NCBI RefSeq assembly: GCF_010500215.1
Contig: NZ_JAAGOY010000007.1
Location: 714,501-778,500, forward strand
Reading direction: 5' to 3'
DNA: 64,000 nucleotides
Origin: Aliiroseovarius sp. PrR006
GTDB lineage: Bacteria; Pseudomonadota; Alphaproteobacteria; Rhodobacterales; Rhodobacteraceae
This document shows, in pieces, positions 8,960 through 18,281 of this stretch. The notes beneath the pieces were generated by a model. The model searched no databases, was not told the DNA's origin, and was given only the letters and a program-made list of their open reading frames with translations. Both the position numbers and the translations under genes were made by a program. Positions within the stretch are counted from its first letter, which is position 1, and every line of letters begins with the position of its first letter.

Positions 8960-9313
8960 ATGACCAAAACAACCAAGACCAAGAAGCCTCACAAAGTGTA
9001 TACACTGCTGGTTGAGGTGGGACGCAAAGACGATGACGGGCTGCCCGATGGCGCCACGGGTGCCGCGTTGGTGTGTTACGCCTCTGGCGTAGACGAAGCC
9101 GAAGCCGTGCGCGAGACCGTTGCCATTCTGAAACAGGCCGATTTGGCCCCGCTGGATGTCAGCGGATACGGATCGCTGGATGACCGTCTGGCCGAGGGCC
9201 ACGACATCCCTGCCGAAGAACGCAAGCTGATGGGTCGCGCGCTGGCTGAAAACAGCGTGATCGTCGCCCAGATGACCCCATTCTTTGACGACGAAAAACG
9301 GCCCCTTCAATGA
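8960..9313 (+). CDS. Conserved-looking small protein of unknown function
   Basis: 117 residues, not recognised. Soluble alpha/beta character with a basic N-terminus (TKTTKTKKPHK) and an acidic C-terminal half. Its last codon overlaps the start of the HAD phosphatase gene by ATGA, so the two are translationally coupled and probably work in the same process. ATG 8960 is preferred over an in-frame start at 8918, whose extra residues are hydrophobic and lack a ribosome site, but this is uncertain. The name given is descriptive only. Confidence 0.6.
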   Translation: MTKTTKTKKPHKVYTLLVEVGRKDDDGLPDGATGAALVCYASGVDEAEAVRETVAILKQADLAPLDVSGYGSLDDRLAEGHDIPAEERKLMGRALAENSVIVAQMTPFFDDEKRPLQ

Positions 9314-9939
9314 TCTTTTGGGATCTGGATGGCACGCTGACGGATCCCAAACCGGGCATCACCGGCAGCGTGATCAAGGCACTGCATGATCTTGGCCTGC
9401 CTGCCCCCAGTGCAGATGATCTGGAATGGGTGATCGGCCCCGCGCTTTTGTGGAGCTTCGAAAAGCTCGGCGCCCCGGATCCAGACGCCGCGCTCGACGC
9501 GTATCGCAAGTACTATAATCACGGCGGCGGCATGTATGATTGCACCGTTTATGACGGCATTCTACGCGTGCTGGACGATCTGGCCACGCGGCATCAGATG
9601 AGCATCGCGACCGCGAAACCCCACACCTATGCCCGCAAGATCACCGCGCATTTTGGGCTGGCCCAGCACATGGCGCACGAGTTCGGACCCGAACTGGACG
9701 GCACCCGCAATGACAAGGCCGAGCTGTTGGCCCACGCGCTGACGATCACCGGGGACGACCCTGCGCGCTGCGTGATGATCGGGGATCGGCACTATGACCT
9801 AAAAGCAGCCCGCGCCAACAACATGGCGTTCATCGCGGTGGGCTGGGGCTATGGCGGGCCGGACGATCTGTCAGACGCAGATGCCCATGTACAAACGCCC
9901 GACGATTTGCCGGGCGTTATTGAGGCTCTGATCGGATAA
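9310..9939 (+). CDS. HAD-superfamily hydrolase, phosphoglycolate-phosphatase-like
   Basis: 209 residues with all four HAD motifs: DLDGT (5-9, nucleophile D5 and acid D7), a T in SIATAKP (motif II), a lysine in NDKAELL (motif III) and GDRHYD (motif IV). The helical cap between motifs I and II is of the Gph/PGP type (C1 cap). Phosphoglycolate or a nucleotide phosphate are the likely substrates; the sequence alone does not decide. Coupled by a 4-base overlap to the small gene upstream and convergent with the lipoprotein gene 4 bp downstream. Confidence 0.8.
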   Translation: MIFWDLDGTLTDPKPGITGSVIKALHDLGLPAPSADDLEWVIGPALLWSFEKLGAPDPDAALDAYRKYYNHGGGMYDCTVYDGILRVLDDLATRHQMSIATAKPHTYARKITAHFGLAQHMAHEFGPELDGTRNDKAELLAHALTITGDDPARCVMIGDRHYDLKAARANNMAFIAVGWGYGGPDDLSDADAHVQTPDDLPGVIEALIG

Positions 9940-9943
9940 GACG

Positions 9944-10516
9944 TCAGGGCGTCACGATCGTAACAAAACTGTCCGGGATTGACCGATCCTGCATCGCGAA
10001 CTTGTCCAAGGGGATGACCAGCGTCGCCTTGTCGCCACTATCCGACAGCGTGCCGGTCGTTTCGACGATCTGACCTTCGATCGTGAAGGTCAAGTTACGC
10101 CCCACCAGCATTTGCTGCATCATCGCCAACATGCCGGGATCCATGCCACCTTCGCCCACGCTGGCCTTCATCTCGGCCAGGTCGAAGGTGATACGCAGAT
10201 TGCCGTCCTCCAGCTTCTCGATCTGGGCGGTTTGATCCGGGTCCATGCCTTCGTCAGAGGCCTCCAGCTCGGCGATCATTTCGTCAATCGTGCCGGACAT
10301 CTCGGTCGTGCACTGATAGTCGCCGTTGTCCAGCGTCGTCGCGACACCGTCCTCGCACATATCTTCGCCGCTGGATGCCATCATCTGAGACCCCTCAGGT
10401 CCCATCGTCACCGTGGACGAGACGGTTGCATTGTCGCCGTCAATCTTCAGGGTCAAATCCATATCAACACAGGCAGATAGGGGCAAAAGGCATAGAAGGA
10501 ACAAGAGTTTACGCAT
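9944..10516 (-). CDS. Lipoprotein of unknown function
   Basis: 190 residues with a lipoprotein signal peptide ending in the lipobox LSAC (cysteine at about residue 16), so it is expected at the inner or outer membrane. The mature part begins with a beta-rich stretch ([20 protein letters not shown]) and contains a Met-rich region around [12 protein letters not shown]. Two cysteines (EDMC, DYQC) may form a disulfide. I do not recognise a named family. ATG 10516 is chosen over a TTG at 10528 because GGAG lies 7 bases before it. Divergent from dapE. Confidence 0.7.
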   Translation of the reverse strand: MRKLLFLLCLLPLSACVDMDLTLKIDGDNATVSSTVTMGPEGSQMMASSGEDMCEDGVATTLDNGDYQCTTEMSGTIDEMIAELEASDEGMDPDQTAQIEKLEDGNLRITFDLAEMKASVGEGGMDPGMLAMMQQMLVGRNLTFTIEGQIVETTGTLSDSGDKATLVIPLDKFAMQDRSIPDSFVTIVTP

Positions 10517-10681
10517 CGGGCGCTCCAATCAGGGATTGCAATATGCAGGCAGGTTAGCGGCCACGTGGCGCAGGGTCCAGCGCGACAGGGCGCATTGGTC
10601 CCTCACGGGCAGGGTTTCGCGGGCAAGGGACGTTTCCACCGGTCGCGGCACCTGTTAAGGGTGGGGGGAATGGAGAATTTG

Positions 10682-11839
10682 ATGACGACGACCCAACCTG
10701 CCCCGCTTGATCCTGTGGATCTGACCCAACGACTCGTACGCTGCGCGTCGGTCACGCCGGACGAAGGCGGAGCTTTGACGCTGCTTGAGGGCATCCTGAC
10801 CGGGGCGGGCTTCACCTGCACCCGCGTGGATCGTGGCGAGGTATCGAACCTGTTTGCCCGCTGGGGGTCCAAGAACGCCCGCACGTTGGGCTTCAATGGG
10901 CATACGGACGTGGTCCCCGTGGGCGATGTAGGCGCATGGAGCGTCGACCCCTTCGGCGCGGAAATCCGTGACGGATACCTGTATGGTCGGGGTGCGACCG
11001 ACATGAAATCAGGCGTGGCTGCGTGGGTGGCCGCCGCCGTGGATTTCACCCGCCACGCGCCCGAGGATGCGTCATTGGTGATCACCATCACGGGTGATGA
11101 GGAAGGCCCGGCCACTGACGGCACCGTCGCCATTCTGGATTGGATGGAGACACAGGGCGAAAAGATGACCGACTGCGTTGTCGGCGAACCCACCTGCCCC
11201 AATGAAATGGGCGAGATGATGAAGATTGGGCGGCGTGGGTCCATGACCGCGTACTTCACCGCCCGCGGCGTACAGGGCCACGCGGCCTATCCGCATCGCG
11301 CGCTGAACCCGGTGCCTGCGCTGGCCCGCCTGATGGCCGATCTGGCCGCGCATGAGCTGGACACAGGCACCGACCATTTTGATGCCTCAACACTGGCTGT
11401 CACCACCATCGATACCGGCAACCCGGCGACCAACGTGATCCCCGCCGAAAGCCGCGCGACCGTGAACATCCGCTTCAACGACGCCCATAGCTCGGACAGC
11501 CTGACCAAGTGGTTACAGGCGGAAGCCGAGCGCGTCGGCAACGACACCGGCGTGGATATCGAGATGGTCGTGACCGTCTCAGGCGAAAGCTTCGTGACGC
11601 CTCCGGGTGAGTTGTCCGAACTGATCTCGAACGCCGTGCAGGCGGAAACGGGGCTGGTGCCCGAAGCGTCCACATCCGGCGGCACCTCGGACGCGCGCTT
11701 CGTGCAATATCACTGCCCGGTGGTCGAATTTGGTCTTGTCGGCAAAACCATGCATGCGGTGGATGAACGGGTCGAAGTTGCCCTGATCCCGCAGCTTAAA
11801 TCCATCTACAGCCGCATCATCCAGGATTATTTCGCATGA
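10682..11839 (+). CDS. dapE: Succinyl-diaminopimelate desuccinylase DapE
   Basis: 385 residues, M20 metallopeptidase fold. It removes succinate from N-succinyl-L,L-diaminopimelate in lysine and peptidoglycan precursor synthesis. Visible family motifs are [10 protein letters not shown] (zinc histidine), [10 protein letters not shown] (bridging aspartate), [12 protein letters not shown] (catalytic glutamate pair), GEPT and a C-terminal KTMHAVDE histidine. A ribosome site GGAG at 10672-10675 lies 6 bases before ATG 10682; an alternative ATG at 10670 has its G run directly adjacent and is less likely. Its last bases overlap rnr (ATGA), so dapE, rnr and the transglycosylase form one operon. Confidence 0.93.
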   Translation: MTTTQPAPLDPVDLTQRLVRCASVTPDEGGALTLLEGILTGAGFTCTRVDRGEVSNLFARWGSKNARTLGFNGHTDVVPVGDVGAWSVDPFGAEIRDGYLYGRGATDMKSGVAAWVAAAVDFTRHAPEDASLVITITGDEEGPATDGTVAILDWMETQGEKMTDCVVGEPTCPNEMGEMMKIGRRGSMTAYFTARGVQGHAAYPHRALNPVPALARLMADLAAHELDTGTDHFDASTLAVTTIDTGNPATNVIPAESRATVNIRFNDAHSSDSLTKWLQAEAERVGNDTGVDIEMVVTVSGESFVTPPGELSELISNAVQAETGLVPEASTSGGTSDARFVQYHCPVVEFGLVGKTMHAVDERVEVALIPQLKSIYSRIIQDYFA

Positions 11840-14091
11840 GCAAACTGCCCACAAAGAAGGCCATTCTGGACTGGATTTCGGAGAACCCGACCCAAACCGC
11901 AAAACGCGACATCGCGCGGGCCTTCGGGATTCGCGGCGCCGCCCGGATCGACCTGAAACGCATCCTGAAAGAACTGGAAGCCGAGGGTCATCTGCAAAAG
12001 CGCAAAAAGACCTATCGCGACGCAGACAAGCTGCCTCCGGTCTCTGTTCTGAGCGTCAAAGGCCCGGACGCGGATGGCGATATGTTTGCATATCCCACCG
12101 AATGGACCGGCGAAGGCGCGGCCCCGCGCGTGCTTCTGGTGGCAAAAGATGGCGACCCCGCGCTGGCAGAGGGCGAGCGCATTCTGGCCCGCCTGACCGA
12201 GGTGAAGGACGAATCTCACGCCTATGAAGGTCGCCTGATCCGGCGCATCGGCACCAACCCCCAACGCATTCTCGGGATCTTCCGCAAAGGCTCGGAAGGC
12301 GGGCGGATCGTGCCAATTGATAAGGGTGCGGACAAGGAATGGATGGTCGAGCCCGGCGCGGAAGACGGCGCCAAGGATGGCGAACTGGTCGAAGCACAGC
12401 GCTCGGGGCCCAAGGCCCGCATGGGCCTGCCCCGCGCACGCGTCGTGGCCCGTCTGGGCGACCCCACCGCCCCCAAAGCAGTCAGCTTGATCGCGATCCA
12501 CCAACACGGCATCCCCGACGCTTTCCCAGATCGCGTGATCGAGGAAGCAGATGCCCAGAAACCCGCGGGCCTGAAGAACCGCGAAGACCTGCGGCACTTG
12601 CCGCTGATCACCATCGACCCGGCAGACGCGCGCGACCACGATGACGCGGTTTACGCCCATGCCGATGACACGCCCGGAAATCCCGGCGGACATGTGGTCT
12701 GGGTCGCGATTGCCGATGTGGCGCATTACGTCACGCCCGGATCTGCGCTGGACAACGAGGCGCGCAAGCGCGGCAACTCCAGCTATTTCCCCGACCGCGT
12801 GGTGCCGATGCTGCCCGACCGTCTGTCGGGCGATCTGTGCAGCCTGCATGAAGGCGTCCCGCGCGCCTGTCTGGCCGTGCGCATGGTCTTGGACGCGCAG
12901 GGCAACAAAAAAAGCCACAGCTTCATTCGCGGGCTGATGCAGTCCCATGCCTCGCTGAATTATGCCGAGGTGCAGGCCGCGCAAGACGGTCAGCCGAACG
13001 AAAAATGCGCGCCGCTGATGGAGGACGTCATCGCGCCGCTCTATGCCGCCTATCGGTCCGCCAAACTGGGCCGCGCGGCCCGACAACCACTGGACCTGGA
13101 CCTGCCCGAACGCAAGATCGTACTGGGCGAGGACGGCAAAGTCGCCTCGATCGACTTCGCCGACCGGTTCGACGCGCACAAACTGATCGAAGAGTTCATG
13201 ATCCTGGCCAATGTCGCGGCCGCGGAAGAGCTGATGCGCCTGAAGCGCCCGCTTCTGTTCCGTGTGCACGAAGAACCCAGCCCCGAAAAGCTGGAAGCCC
13301 TGCGCGAAGTCGCACAGGCATCGGGCTTCACGCTGGCCAAGGGGCAGGTTCTGCAAACCCGCCATCTGAACAACCTACTGGCACAGGCCGAAGGCAGCGA
13401 GTTTGACGAGCTGATCAACATCTCGACCCTGCGGTCGATGACGCAGGCCTATTACTTTCCAGAGAACTTCGGGCATTTCGGGCTGTCGCTTCGGTCCTAC
13501 GCCCACTTCACCTCGCCCATCCGGCGCTATTCCGACCTGATCGTGCACCGCGCGCTGGTGTCTGGGCATGGCTGGGGAGATGACGGGCTGTCGCCGCAGG
13601 ACGTGGATAATCTGGAAGGAACCGCAAAGCACATCTCGGAAACCGAGCGCCGGTCGATGTTGGCCGAGCGCGATACCACTGACCGCTATCTGGCGGCCTA
13701 TCTGTCCGAGCGCGTCGGCGGAGAATTCACCGGTCGGATTTCCGGCATTGCCCGCTTTGGTATGTTCGTAAAGCTGGACGACAGCGGGGCGGACGGGCTG
13801 GTGCCGCTCAGCACGTTGGGCAATGAGTACTTCAACTTCAATGCCGATGATCAGACCCTGACGGGTGAACGGTCGAAGCTTACACTTGGGCTGGGCCAGC
13901 GCGTTGTCGTGCGCCTGACCGAAGCCATTCCCACCACCGGCGGGCTGGCGTTGGAGCTGCTTGAAGTCGAAGGCCGCAAGCTGCCCCGCACATCGGTGCG
14001 CAAGGGGGGGAAATCTGGCCGGCGAAAACCCGTGAACAATGCGCGGAAAAAGGCCAAACTCAATCGAAAGGTGAAACGATCCCGGCATTAA
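11836..14091 (+). CDS. rnr: Ribonuclease R
   Basis: 751-residue 3'-to-5' exoribonuclease for structured RNA. Order of domains: winged-helix N-terminus (1-75), cold-shock/OB folds (about 80-240), the RNB catalytic domain with the aspartate motif [13 protein letters not shown] (about 260-272) and [13 protein letters not shown], an S1 domain (about 625-710) and a Lys/Arg-rich tail. The canonical DARDFDD reads DARDHDD here, a conservative change that leaves all metal-binding aspartates. It overlaps dapE by 4 bases, and its TAA shares a base with the next ATG (TAATG). Confidence 0.95.
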   Translation: MSKLPTKKAILDWISENPTQTAKRDIARAFGIRGAARIDLKRILKELEAEGHLQKRKKTYRDADKLPPVSVLSVKGPDADGDMFAYPTEWTGEGAAPRVLLVAKDGDPALAEGERILARLTEVKDESHAYEGRLIRRIGTNPQRILGIFRKGSEGGRIVPIDKGADKEWMVEPGAEDGAKDGELVEAQRSGPKARMGLPRARVVARLGDPTAPKAVSLIAIHQHGIPDAFPDRVIEEADAQKPAGLKNREDLRHLPLITIDPADARDHDDAVYAHADDTPGNPGGHVVWVAIADVAHYVTPGSALDNEARKRGNSSYFPDRVVPMLPDRLSGDLCSLHEGVPRACLAVRMVLDAQGNKKSHSFIRGLMQSHASLNYAEVQAAQDGQPNEKCAPLMEDVIAPLYAAYRSAKLGRAARQPLDLDLPERKIVLGEDGKVASIDFADRFDAHKLIEEFMILANVAAAEELMRLKRPLLFRVHEEPSPEKLEALREVAQASGFTLAKGQVLQTRHLNNLLAQAEGSEFDELINISTLRSMTQAYYFPENFGHFGLSLRSYAHFTSPIRRYSDLIVHRALVSGHGWGDDGLSPQDVDNLEGTAKHISETERRSMLAERDTTDRYLAAYLSERVGGEFTGRISGIARFGMFVKLDDSGADGLVPLSTLGNEYFNFNADDQTLTGERSKLTLGLGQRVVVRLTEAIPTTGGLALELLEVEGRKLPRTSVRKGGKSGRRKPVNNARKKAKLNRKVKRSRH

Positions 14092-15269
14092 TGTCGGATG
14101 GGATGGCGAGGTCGATTGTGACGGATACATTTGGGGACGCAGAGAAGAGCTTTGATCAGTGGCGCGATAGCTACATTGAAAAGGCAACGCAGGTTGGGAT
14201 CTCGGATGAGACACTTAAGCATGCAATGCCCTTTCTGGTGCTGGATCCCAGCATTCACGCGCAGCAATCCAATCAATCCGAGTTCGCCCTGAACATTTCG
14301 CAATACCTCGACCGCGCCGTCACCCTTGAGCGAGTCAGCAAAGGCCGCGCCACGTTTCGCAACCAGCGACAAATCCTGAACGACATCGCCGAGGCATACC
14401 GCGTGGACCCTCAGGTCATTCTGGCGATTTGGGGGGTCGAGACTGACTATGGCCGGGTTCGGGGCGCGCATTCCGTTCTGACCGCACTTGGCAATCTGGC
14501 CCATAACGGCCACCGCGCCAGTTTCTTTGAAGCCGAATTGACCACTGCCTTGTCGATCATCGATGGGGGGCACGTGGATGCCGATGCGATGCTCGGATCC
14601 TGGGCGGGGGCGATGGGACATGGGCAGTTCATGCCCTCGAGCTTCCTGAATTTCGCTGTGGATCACGACCAGGACGGACGGCGAGATATATGGTCGAACG
14701 ATCCGACCGACGGGTTGGCCTCGATCGCGAACTATCTGGCCCAGCACGACTGGCATGAAAGCCAGCCTTGGGGGATCGAGGTGCAGCTGACTGACGGATT
14801 TGATTTCACCCAAGCAGGTCCCGAACACCGCCTCCCCACGGCCGATTGGAACGGCATGGGCGTGTGCACGATAGAGGGAACGGCGCTACCGGATTATGGC
14901 GATGCCTCGGTGCTGTGCCCCTCGGGCGCGACAGGTCCGGCGTTTTTGGTCAACCACAACTTCCACGTCATTCTAACCTATAACCGGGCCGAGGCTTACG
15001 GCATCGCGGTTGGGTATCTGTCGGATCGGCTGGCCGGCTCGCGCGCCAAGATCACCCCTTGCCCCGAGGGCCTGACGCCCCTGACCCGCGGTCAGATGGC
15101 CCAGCTTCAAATGCGCCTGACGGCTGCCGGGTATGACACGCAAGGGGCAGACGGGTTCACCGGCCCCAACACGCGCACGGCCCTACGGGCCTATCAGAAT
15201 GACATAGGTTTGATCCCGGATGGGTTCGCAACACTCGCCTTGCTGAACGGACTCGCCCCCTCTGCCTGA
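14091..15269 (+). CDS. Lytic murein transglycosylase, MltB type, with peptidoglycan-binding domain
   Basis: 392 residues. An SLT_2/MltB-type catalytic domain (about 20-310) carries the catalytic glutamate E117 in AIWGVETDYGRVRG and the motif GSWAGAMGHGQFMPSSF. A PG_binding_1 domain follows (about 328-388). It should cleave peptidoglycan glycan strands, leaving anhydro-MurNAc ends. The start overlaps the rnr stop (TAATG). Oddly, the N-terminus before the domain is short and hydrophilic (SDGMARSIVTDTFGDAEK), with no signal peptide or lipobox although the enzyme must act in the periplasm. A start-site error or an unusual export route are both possible. Confidence 0.85.
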   Translation: MSDGMARSIVTDTFGDAEKSFDQWRDSYIEKATQVGISDETLKHAMPFLVLDPSIHAQQSNQSEFALNISQYLDRAVTLERVSKGRATFRNQRQILNDIAEAYRVDPQVILAIWGVETDYGRVRGAHSVLTALGNLAHNGHRASFFEAELTTALSIIDGGHVDADAMLGSWAGAMGHGQFMPSSFLNFAVDHDQDGRRDIWSNDPTDGLASIANYLAQHDWHESQPWGIEVQLTDGFDFTQAGPEHRLPTADWNGMGVCTIEGTALPDYGDASVLCPSGATGPAFLVNHNFHVILTYNRAEAYGIAVGYLSDRLAGSRAKITPCPEGLTPLTRGQMAQLQMRLTAAGYDTQGADGFTGPNTRTALRAYQNDIGLIPDGFATLALLNGLAPSA

Positions 15270-15278
15270 CCCCTACGC

Positions 15279-15304
15279 TTTTTCTTGTCAGAAATATCCC
15301 GGGG
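15279..15304 (+). repeat. 3'-end intergenic element, copy 2
   Basis: Begins 10 bp after the transglycosylase stop. TTTTTCTTGTC is followed by AGAAATATCCCGGGG, in the same orientation as the upstream gene, as in copies 1 and 3. A small hairpin follows at 15320-15334 (AGGGGC / GCCCCT). Confidence 0.6.
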
Positions 15305-15319
15305 TGAGCGCGCAGCGCG

Positions 15320-15334
15320 AGGGGCAGAGCCCCT
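15320..15334. terminator. Small hairpin between convergent genes
   Basis: AGGGGC (15320-15325) pairs with GCCCCT (15329-15334) around the loop AGA. It lies between the stops of the transglycosylase (+) and the MBL-fold gene (-). There is no T run; a weak candidate. Confidence 0.35.
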
Positions 15335-15346
15335 GTCCAGCCGCGC

Positions 15347-16294
15347 CTATTCGAATTCCATCTCGGCATAGACTTGACCCGCATTCTTGGTGGCCAGTTC
15401 TTCAAACGTGTCGTGGTGCGCGAAGGGGGACTGGTCGACGTAATAGGCTTCGTCCAGCGTACCGCCGCCTTCCAGAAGCTTGCCAACCTCACCGCGCAGA
15501 TGTTTCAGATAGCCGATCGTGTGCTCTTCCACTTGCGCCATGTTGGTCGGATAACCGTGGCCGGGGATCACATAGGCCGCGCCGATGGGTGCAAAGACGG
15601 TTTCCCATGTTTCGATCCAGCAGCTGGTGCAGGTGTCTTCGAAAATCGGCGGGATACGGTTGTGGAAGGCCATGTCACCCGCGATCATCAGGCTGTCTTC
15701 GGGCAACCAGACCTGAATGTCGCCGGGGCTGTGGGCGGGGCCGGAATAGAGGACCTCGATGGTTTTATCACCCATCGTGATGACCTCTTTTTCCTCAAAC
15801 GTGCGGGTCGGGCCCATCGGCTCGGTGCCTTCCCAGTTTTCCTGTGCATAGCGCTTCATGCCTTCGAACAGCTGCCCTGCGTATTCTTCAAACTCGTGGG
15901 CGGCGTCCACATGGGCGAGCACCTCGACACCTTGATTGATCCAGTAATTGTTGCCCAGCATCGCGTGGCCCTGACCGTTTTCATTGATCACAAGCTTCAC
16001 GGGTTGGTCGGTGATGGTCTTGATTTCGGCGTGGAGCGCTTCGGCCAATTTGTAATTTGCACCCGCGTTCACCACGATCACCCCATCGCCCGTCACGATG
16101 AAGCTGAGGTTGTTGTTATGGCCCGCGTTCTCATAGGTGGGAGGGGCTGTCGCACCGATCGCAGACCAGACATCCGGGATCACCTCGACCGGCTTTTCGT
16201 ACAGGACCGAGTCCGGGTACTGGTCGGCAATGTCTTCGTCCGCCAGCGCGGGCAGAGCGAGACAGATCAGGATGGCGGTGGTGATGCGAAACAT
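15347..16294 (-). CDS. Periplasmic metallo-beta-lactamase-fold protein with altered zinc motif
   Basis: 315 residues. Signal peptide 1-18 (LPALADE). The fold is recognisable from the downstream motifs: a histidine in SGPAHSPGDIQVW, the AGDMAF aspartate and the terminal PGHGYP. The first zinc motif, normally HxHxDH, reads ENGQGH (105-110), and the usual VDTG strand is VVNAG, so at least one zinc site should be lost. It is therefore either a mono-metal enzyme or a non-catalytic relative. The relatives that come to mind are periplasmic SoxH or quinoprotein-associated hydrolases, but this is only a guess. It is a monocistronic gene following rpe. Confidence 0.75.
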   Translation of the reverse strand: MFRITTAILICLALPALADEDIADQYPDSVLYEKPVEVIPDVWSAIGATAPPTYENAGHNNNLSFIVTGDGVIVVNAGANYKLAEALHAEIKTITDQPVKLVINENGQGHAMLGNNYWINQGVEVLAHVDAAHEFEEYAGQLFEGMKRYAQENWEGTEPMGPTRTFEEKEVITMGDKTIEVLYSGPAHSPGDIQVWLPEDSLMIAGDMAFHNRIPPIFEDTCTSCWIETWETVFAPIGAAYVIPGHGYPTNMAQVEEHTIGYLKHLRGEVGKLLEGGGTLDEAYYVDQSPFAHHDTFEELATKNAGQVYAEMEFE

Positions 16295-16365
16295 GGGATC
16301 CTCCGGAAATCAGTTCCAAATAGATTGTCACATTCGCATGTGTTGTTCTAGCAAAAAGAGAACGC

Positions 16366-16400
16366 ATCCCGCCGGGAGATTTTAAGCCTCCGGCGGGGAT
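16366..16400 (-). terminator. Large hairpin downstream of rpe
   Basis: ATCCCGCCGGGAG (16366-16378) and CCTCCGGCGGGGAT (16387-16400) form a long near-perfect stem around ATTTTAAG. Read on the minus strand it comes 22 bp after the rpe stop and is followed by TCTCTTTTTGC. It overlaps copy 3 of the 3'-end element. Confidence 0.6.
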
Positions 16401-16417
16401 ATTTTCGACAAGAAAAA
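16386..16417 (-). repeat. 3'-end intergenic element, copy 3
   Basis: On the minus strand TTTTTCTTGTCG is followed by AAAATATCCCCGCC, starting 4 bp after the rpe stop. It has the same polarity relative to its gene as the copies at 683 and 15279. Confidence 0.6.
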
Positions 16418-16421
16418 GAGG

Positions 16422-17114
16422 TCAGCCTTGCACGGCTGCCGCGGCGGCGCGCAGGGCGCGGATGTTGTCGCCATAGACCTCGGGCGTGTCGACCGAACCA
16501 CCTTTGAACACGGCCGAGCCTGCGACGAAGCAATCCGCGCCGGCTTCGACCAGCGGGCCGATGGTGGTGGGGTCAACGCCGCCGTCCACTTGGATGTGGA
16601 TGTCGCGATCGCCGATCATCTCGCGCACTTGGCGCACTTTCTCGACCGAGGAGGGGATGAATTTCTGACCACCGAACCCGGGGTTTACGCTCATCACCAG
16701 CACCATGTCGCAAAGCGGCAGCAGGTGTTCGATCACGGATGCAGGCGTGCCGGGGTTCAGGCTGATGCCCGCCTTGGCGCCGGTGGCTTTGATGGCTTGC
16801 AGAGTGCGGTGCGGGTGGGGGCCGGCCTCGTAATGGGCGACGATCATGTCGGCGCCCGCGTCGGCATAGGCCTGAATGTAGGGATCGACCGGGGCGATCA
16901 TCAGGTGCACGTCCATGAAGGTTTTCACATGCGGACGGAAGGCTTTGACGGCGGGCGGGCCGAAGGTCAGGTTCGGCACGAAATGGCCGTCCATCACATC
17001 CACATGCACCCAATCCGCGCCCTGCGCTTCGATGGCTTGGATTTCCTGGCCAAAGTTGGCGAAATCAGCAGAAAGGATCGACGGCGCGATCTTGATGGAA
17101 CGATCAAAGGACAT
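16422..17114 (-). CDS. rpe: Ribulose-phosphate 3-epimerase
   Basis: 230-residue TIM-barrel enzyme interconverting ribulose 5-phosphate and xylulose 5-phosphate in the pentose phosphate and Calvin pathways. Conserved segments: [14 protein letters not shown], the metal-ligand strand [38 protein letters not shown] and the C-terminal VDGGVDPTT with the phosphate-binding GSAVF. The length is standard. Monocistronic, with a hairpin and a repeat element downstream. Confidence 0.95.
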   Translation of the reverse strand: MSFDRSIKIAPSILSADFANFGQEIQAIEAQGADWVHVDVMDGHFVPNLTFGPPAVKAFRPHVKTFMDVHLMIAPVDPYIQAYADAGADMIVAHYEAGPHPHRTLQAIKATGAKAGISLNPGTPASVIEHLLPLCDMVLVMSVNPGFGGQKFIPSSVEKVRQVREMIGDRDIHIQVDGGVDPTTIGPLVEAGADCFVAGSAVFKGGSVDTPEVYGDNIRALRAAAAAVQG

Positions 17115-17201
17115 GGGGGCCTCCGGGCAGCATGGATTTGCCGCCCTTATAGAGTGTTTCGCGCGTTTGCGAAGGGTGAAAGCGCGCCCTGCCCGTTATG
17201 G

Positions 17202-17693
17202 TCAGCGGAAAGGCAATTCCGGGTCGCAGCGCTTGCCTTGAATGCAAGCGGTGACTTTGGAAAGGGTCTCTTTGTCAGGGTCTTGGAAGGCGAAGCCGCC
17301 GCATGGGTTGGCCTCTAGCAGATAGCCGTCGCCCATTTTCTTCAGATAGACCAGATAGTCCGCCCCATTGCTCAGCCCCGAGCACCACGGCCCGGCGCAT
17401 TGCACATTGATGTCGATGTCGCGCACAAATTGCGCGGTAAAGCCCGCGCGGGTCAGGGCTTGGCCGTCGATGCGCCCGGTCAGGAAGTTGTCGGGCTGCA
17501 CGTCTTCCTGATGGTCCCAATCCACCTTGGGCAGCTTGCTTTCATCGAAGCGCAACGTGCCGTGGGCGACCACATAGCTATCCTCGGACTTGGCAGCGTC
17601 GTTGTACGCAGCGATGGCGTTATACGGCATGCACGACAAGGCCGAGGCCGCAGAGGGCACCACCATAAAAATCGCCAACGCCAAAGCACGCAT
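17202..17693 (-). CDS. Secreted protein of unknown function
   Basis: 163 residues with a signal peptide (cleavage near SAASALSC). Several cysteines (MPYN-preceding C, VQCAGPWC, NPCGGF, TACIQGKRC) suggest an oxidised, disulfide-stabilised periplasmic protein. The middle contains a possible OB-like beta pattern (VVAHGTLRFDE...GRIDGQALTRAGF). I do not recognise the family. The ATG overlaps the rppH stop (TGATG), so it is translated with rppH; a GTG one codon upstream is possible. Confidence 0.65.
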   Translation of the reverse strand: MRALALAIFMVVPSAASALSCMPYNAIAAYNDAAKSEDSYVVAHGTLRFDESKLPKVDWDHQEDVQPDNFLTGRIDGQALTRAGFTAQFVRDIDINVQCAGPWCSGLSNGADYLVYLKKMGDGYLLEANPCGGFAFQDPDKETLSKVTACIQGKRCDPELPFR

Positions 17694-18187
17694 CACAGAT
17701 ACTCCTGAAATCCTTCCATCACCTTGGCATAGATTTCACGTTTGAAGGGCACGATATTATCGACGACCTCGTTTGTGGCCATCCATTGCCAACGGCTGAA
17801 TTCGGGATGGTCGGTTTCGATGTTCACCTGCGCGTCGTCGCCGTGGAAGCGCAACAGGAACCAGCGCTGTTTCTGGCCGCGATAGCGCCCCTTCCAGATC
17901 TTCGGCACGATGTCGTGGGGCAGGTCGTAGGGCAGCCAGTCCTCCAGCTCGGCCTCGATCGTCACAAGATCCGCGGTGATGCCGGTTTCTTCCCACAGCT
18001 CGCGCAGGGCGGCTTCGCGGGGGTCTTCTCCGTCATCCACCCCACCCTGAGGCATCTGCCACGCAGTTTGTGTACCCAACTTCGGCGCGTCCAGACGTTG
18101 GCCGACAAACGCCTTGCCGTCGGCGTTCAGGATCATGATGCCCACGCAGGGGCGATAGGGAAGTTTTAAGATCTCTTCGGGGGTCAT
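17693..18187 (-). CDS. rppH: RNA pyrophosphohydrolase RppH (Nudix)
   Basis: 164 residues. It carries the Nudix box [22 protein letters not shown], matching GX5EX7REUXEEXGU. The N-terminal [21 protein letters not shown] and the late segments W(Q/R)FLLRF and HPEFSRWQW are typical of RppH/NudH, which removes pyrophosphate from mRNA 5' ends and starts decay; Ap4A hydrolysis is a common side activity. ATG 18187 is preferred because the upstream in-frame residues overlap a terminator and resemble no family member. It sits downstream of ctpA but beyond a strong terminator, and is overlapped by the secreted protein gene. Confidence 0.9.
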   Translation of the reverse strand: MTPEEILKLPYRPCVGIMILNADGKAFVGQRLDAPKLGTQTAWQMPQGGVDDGEDPREAALRELWEETGITADLVTIEAELEDWLPYDLPHDIVPKIWKGRYRGQKQRWFLLRFHGDDAQVNIETDHPEFSRWQWMATNEVVDNIVPFKREIYAKVMEGFQEYL

Positions 18188-18230
18188 CGGGGCCTCGTCT
18201 TTTTTCGCGACCCTAACGGGCGGCGTAGAA

Positions 18231-18262
18231 AAGGAAAAGGGCCACCCGAGAGGGCGGCCCTT
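18231..18262 (-). terminator. Rho-independent terminator of the gpmI-envC-ctpA unit
   Basis: On the minus strand AAGGGCCGCCC / GGGTGGCCCTT form an 11-bp stem (18262 to 18237) with the loop TCTC and a TTTTCCTT tail, 20 bp after the ctpA stop. Confidence 0.85.
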
Positions 18263-18281
18263 GATGGTCATGCAACTGGGA

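Noticed and set aside
11827-13365. 512-codon minus-strand frame within rnr
   Set aside because: Antisense shadow of RNase R; no domain, no ribosome site.
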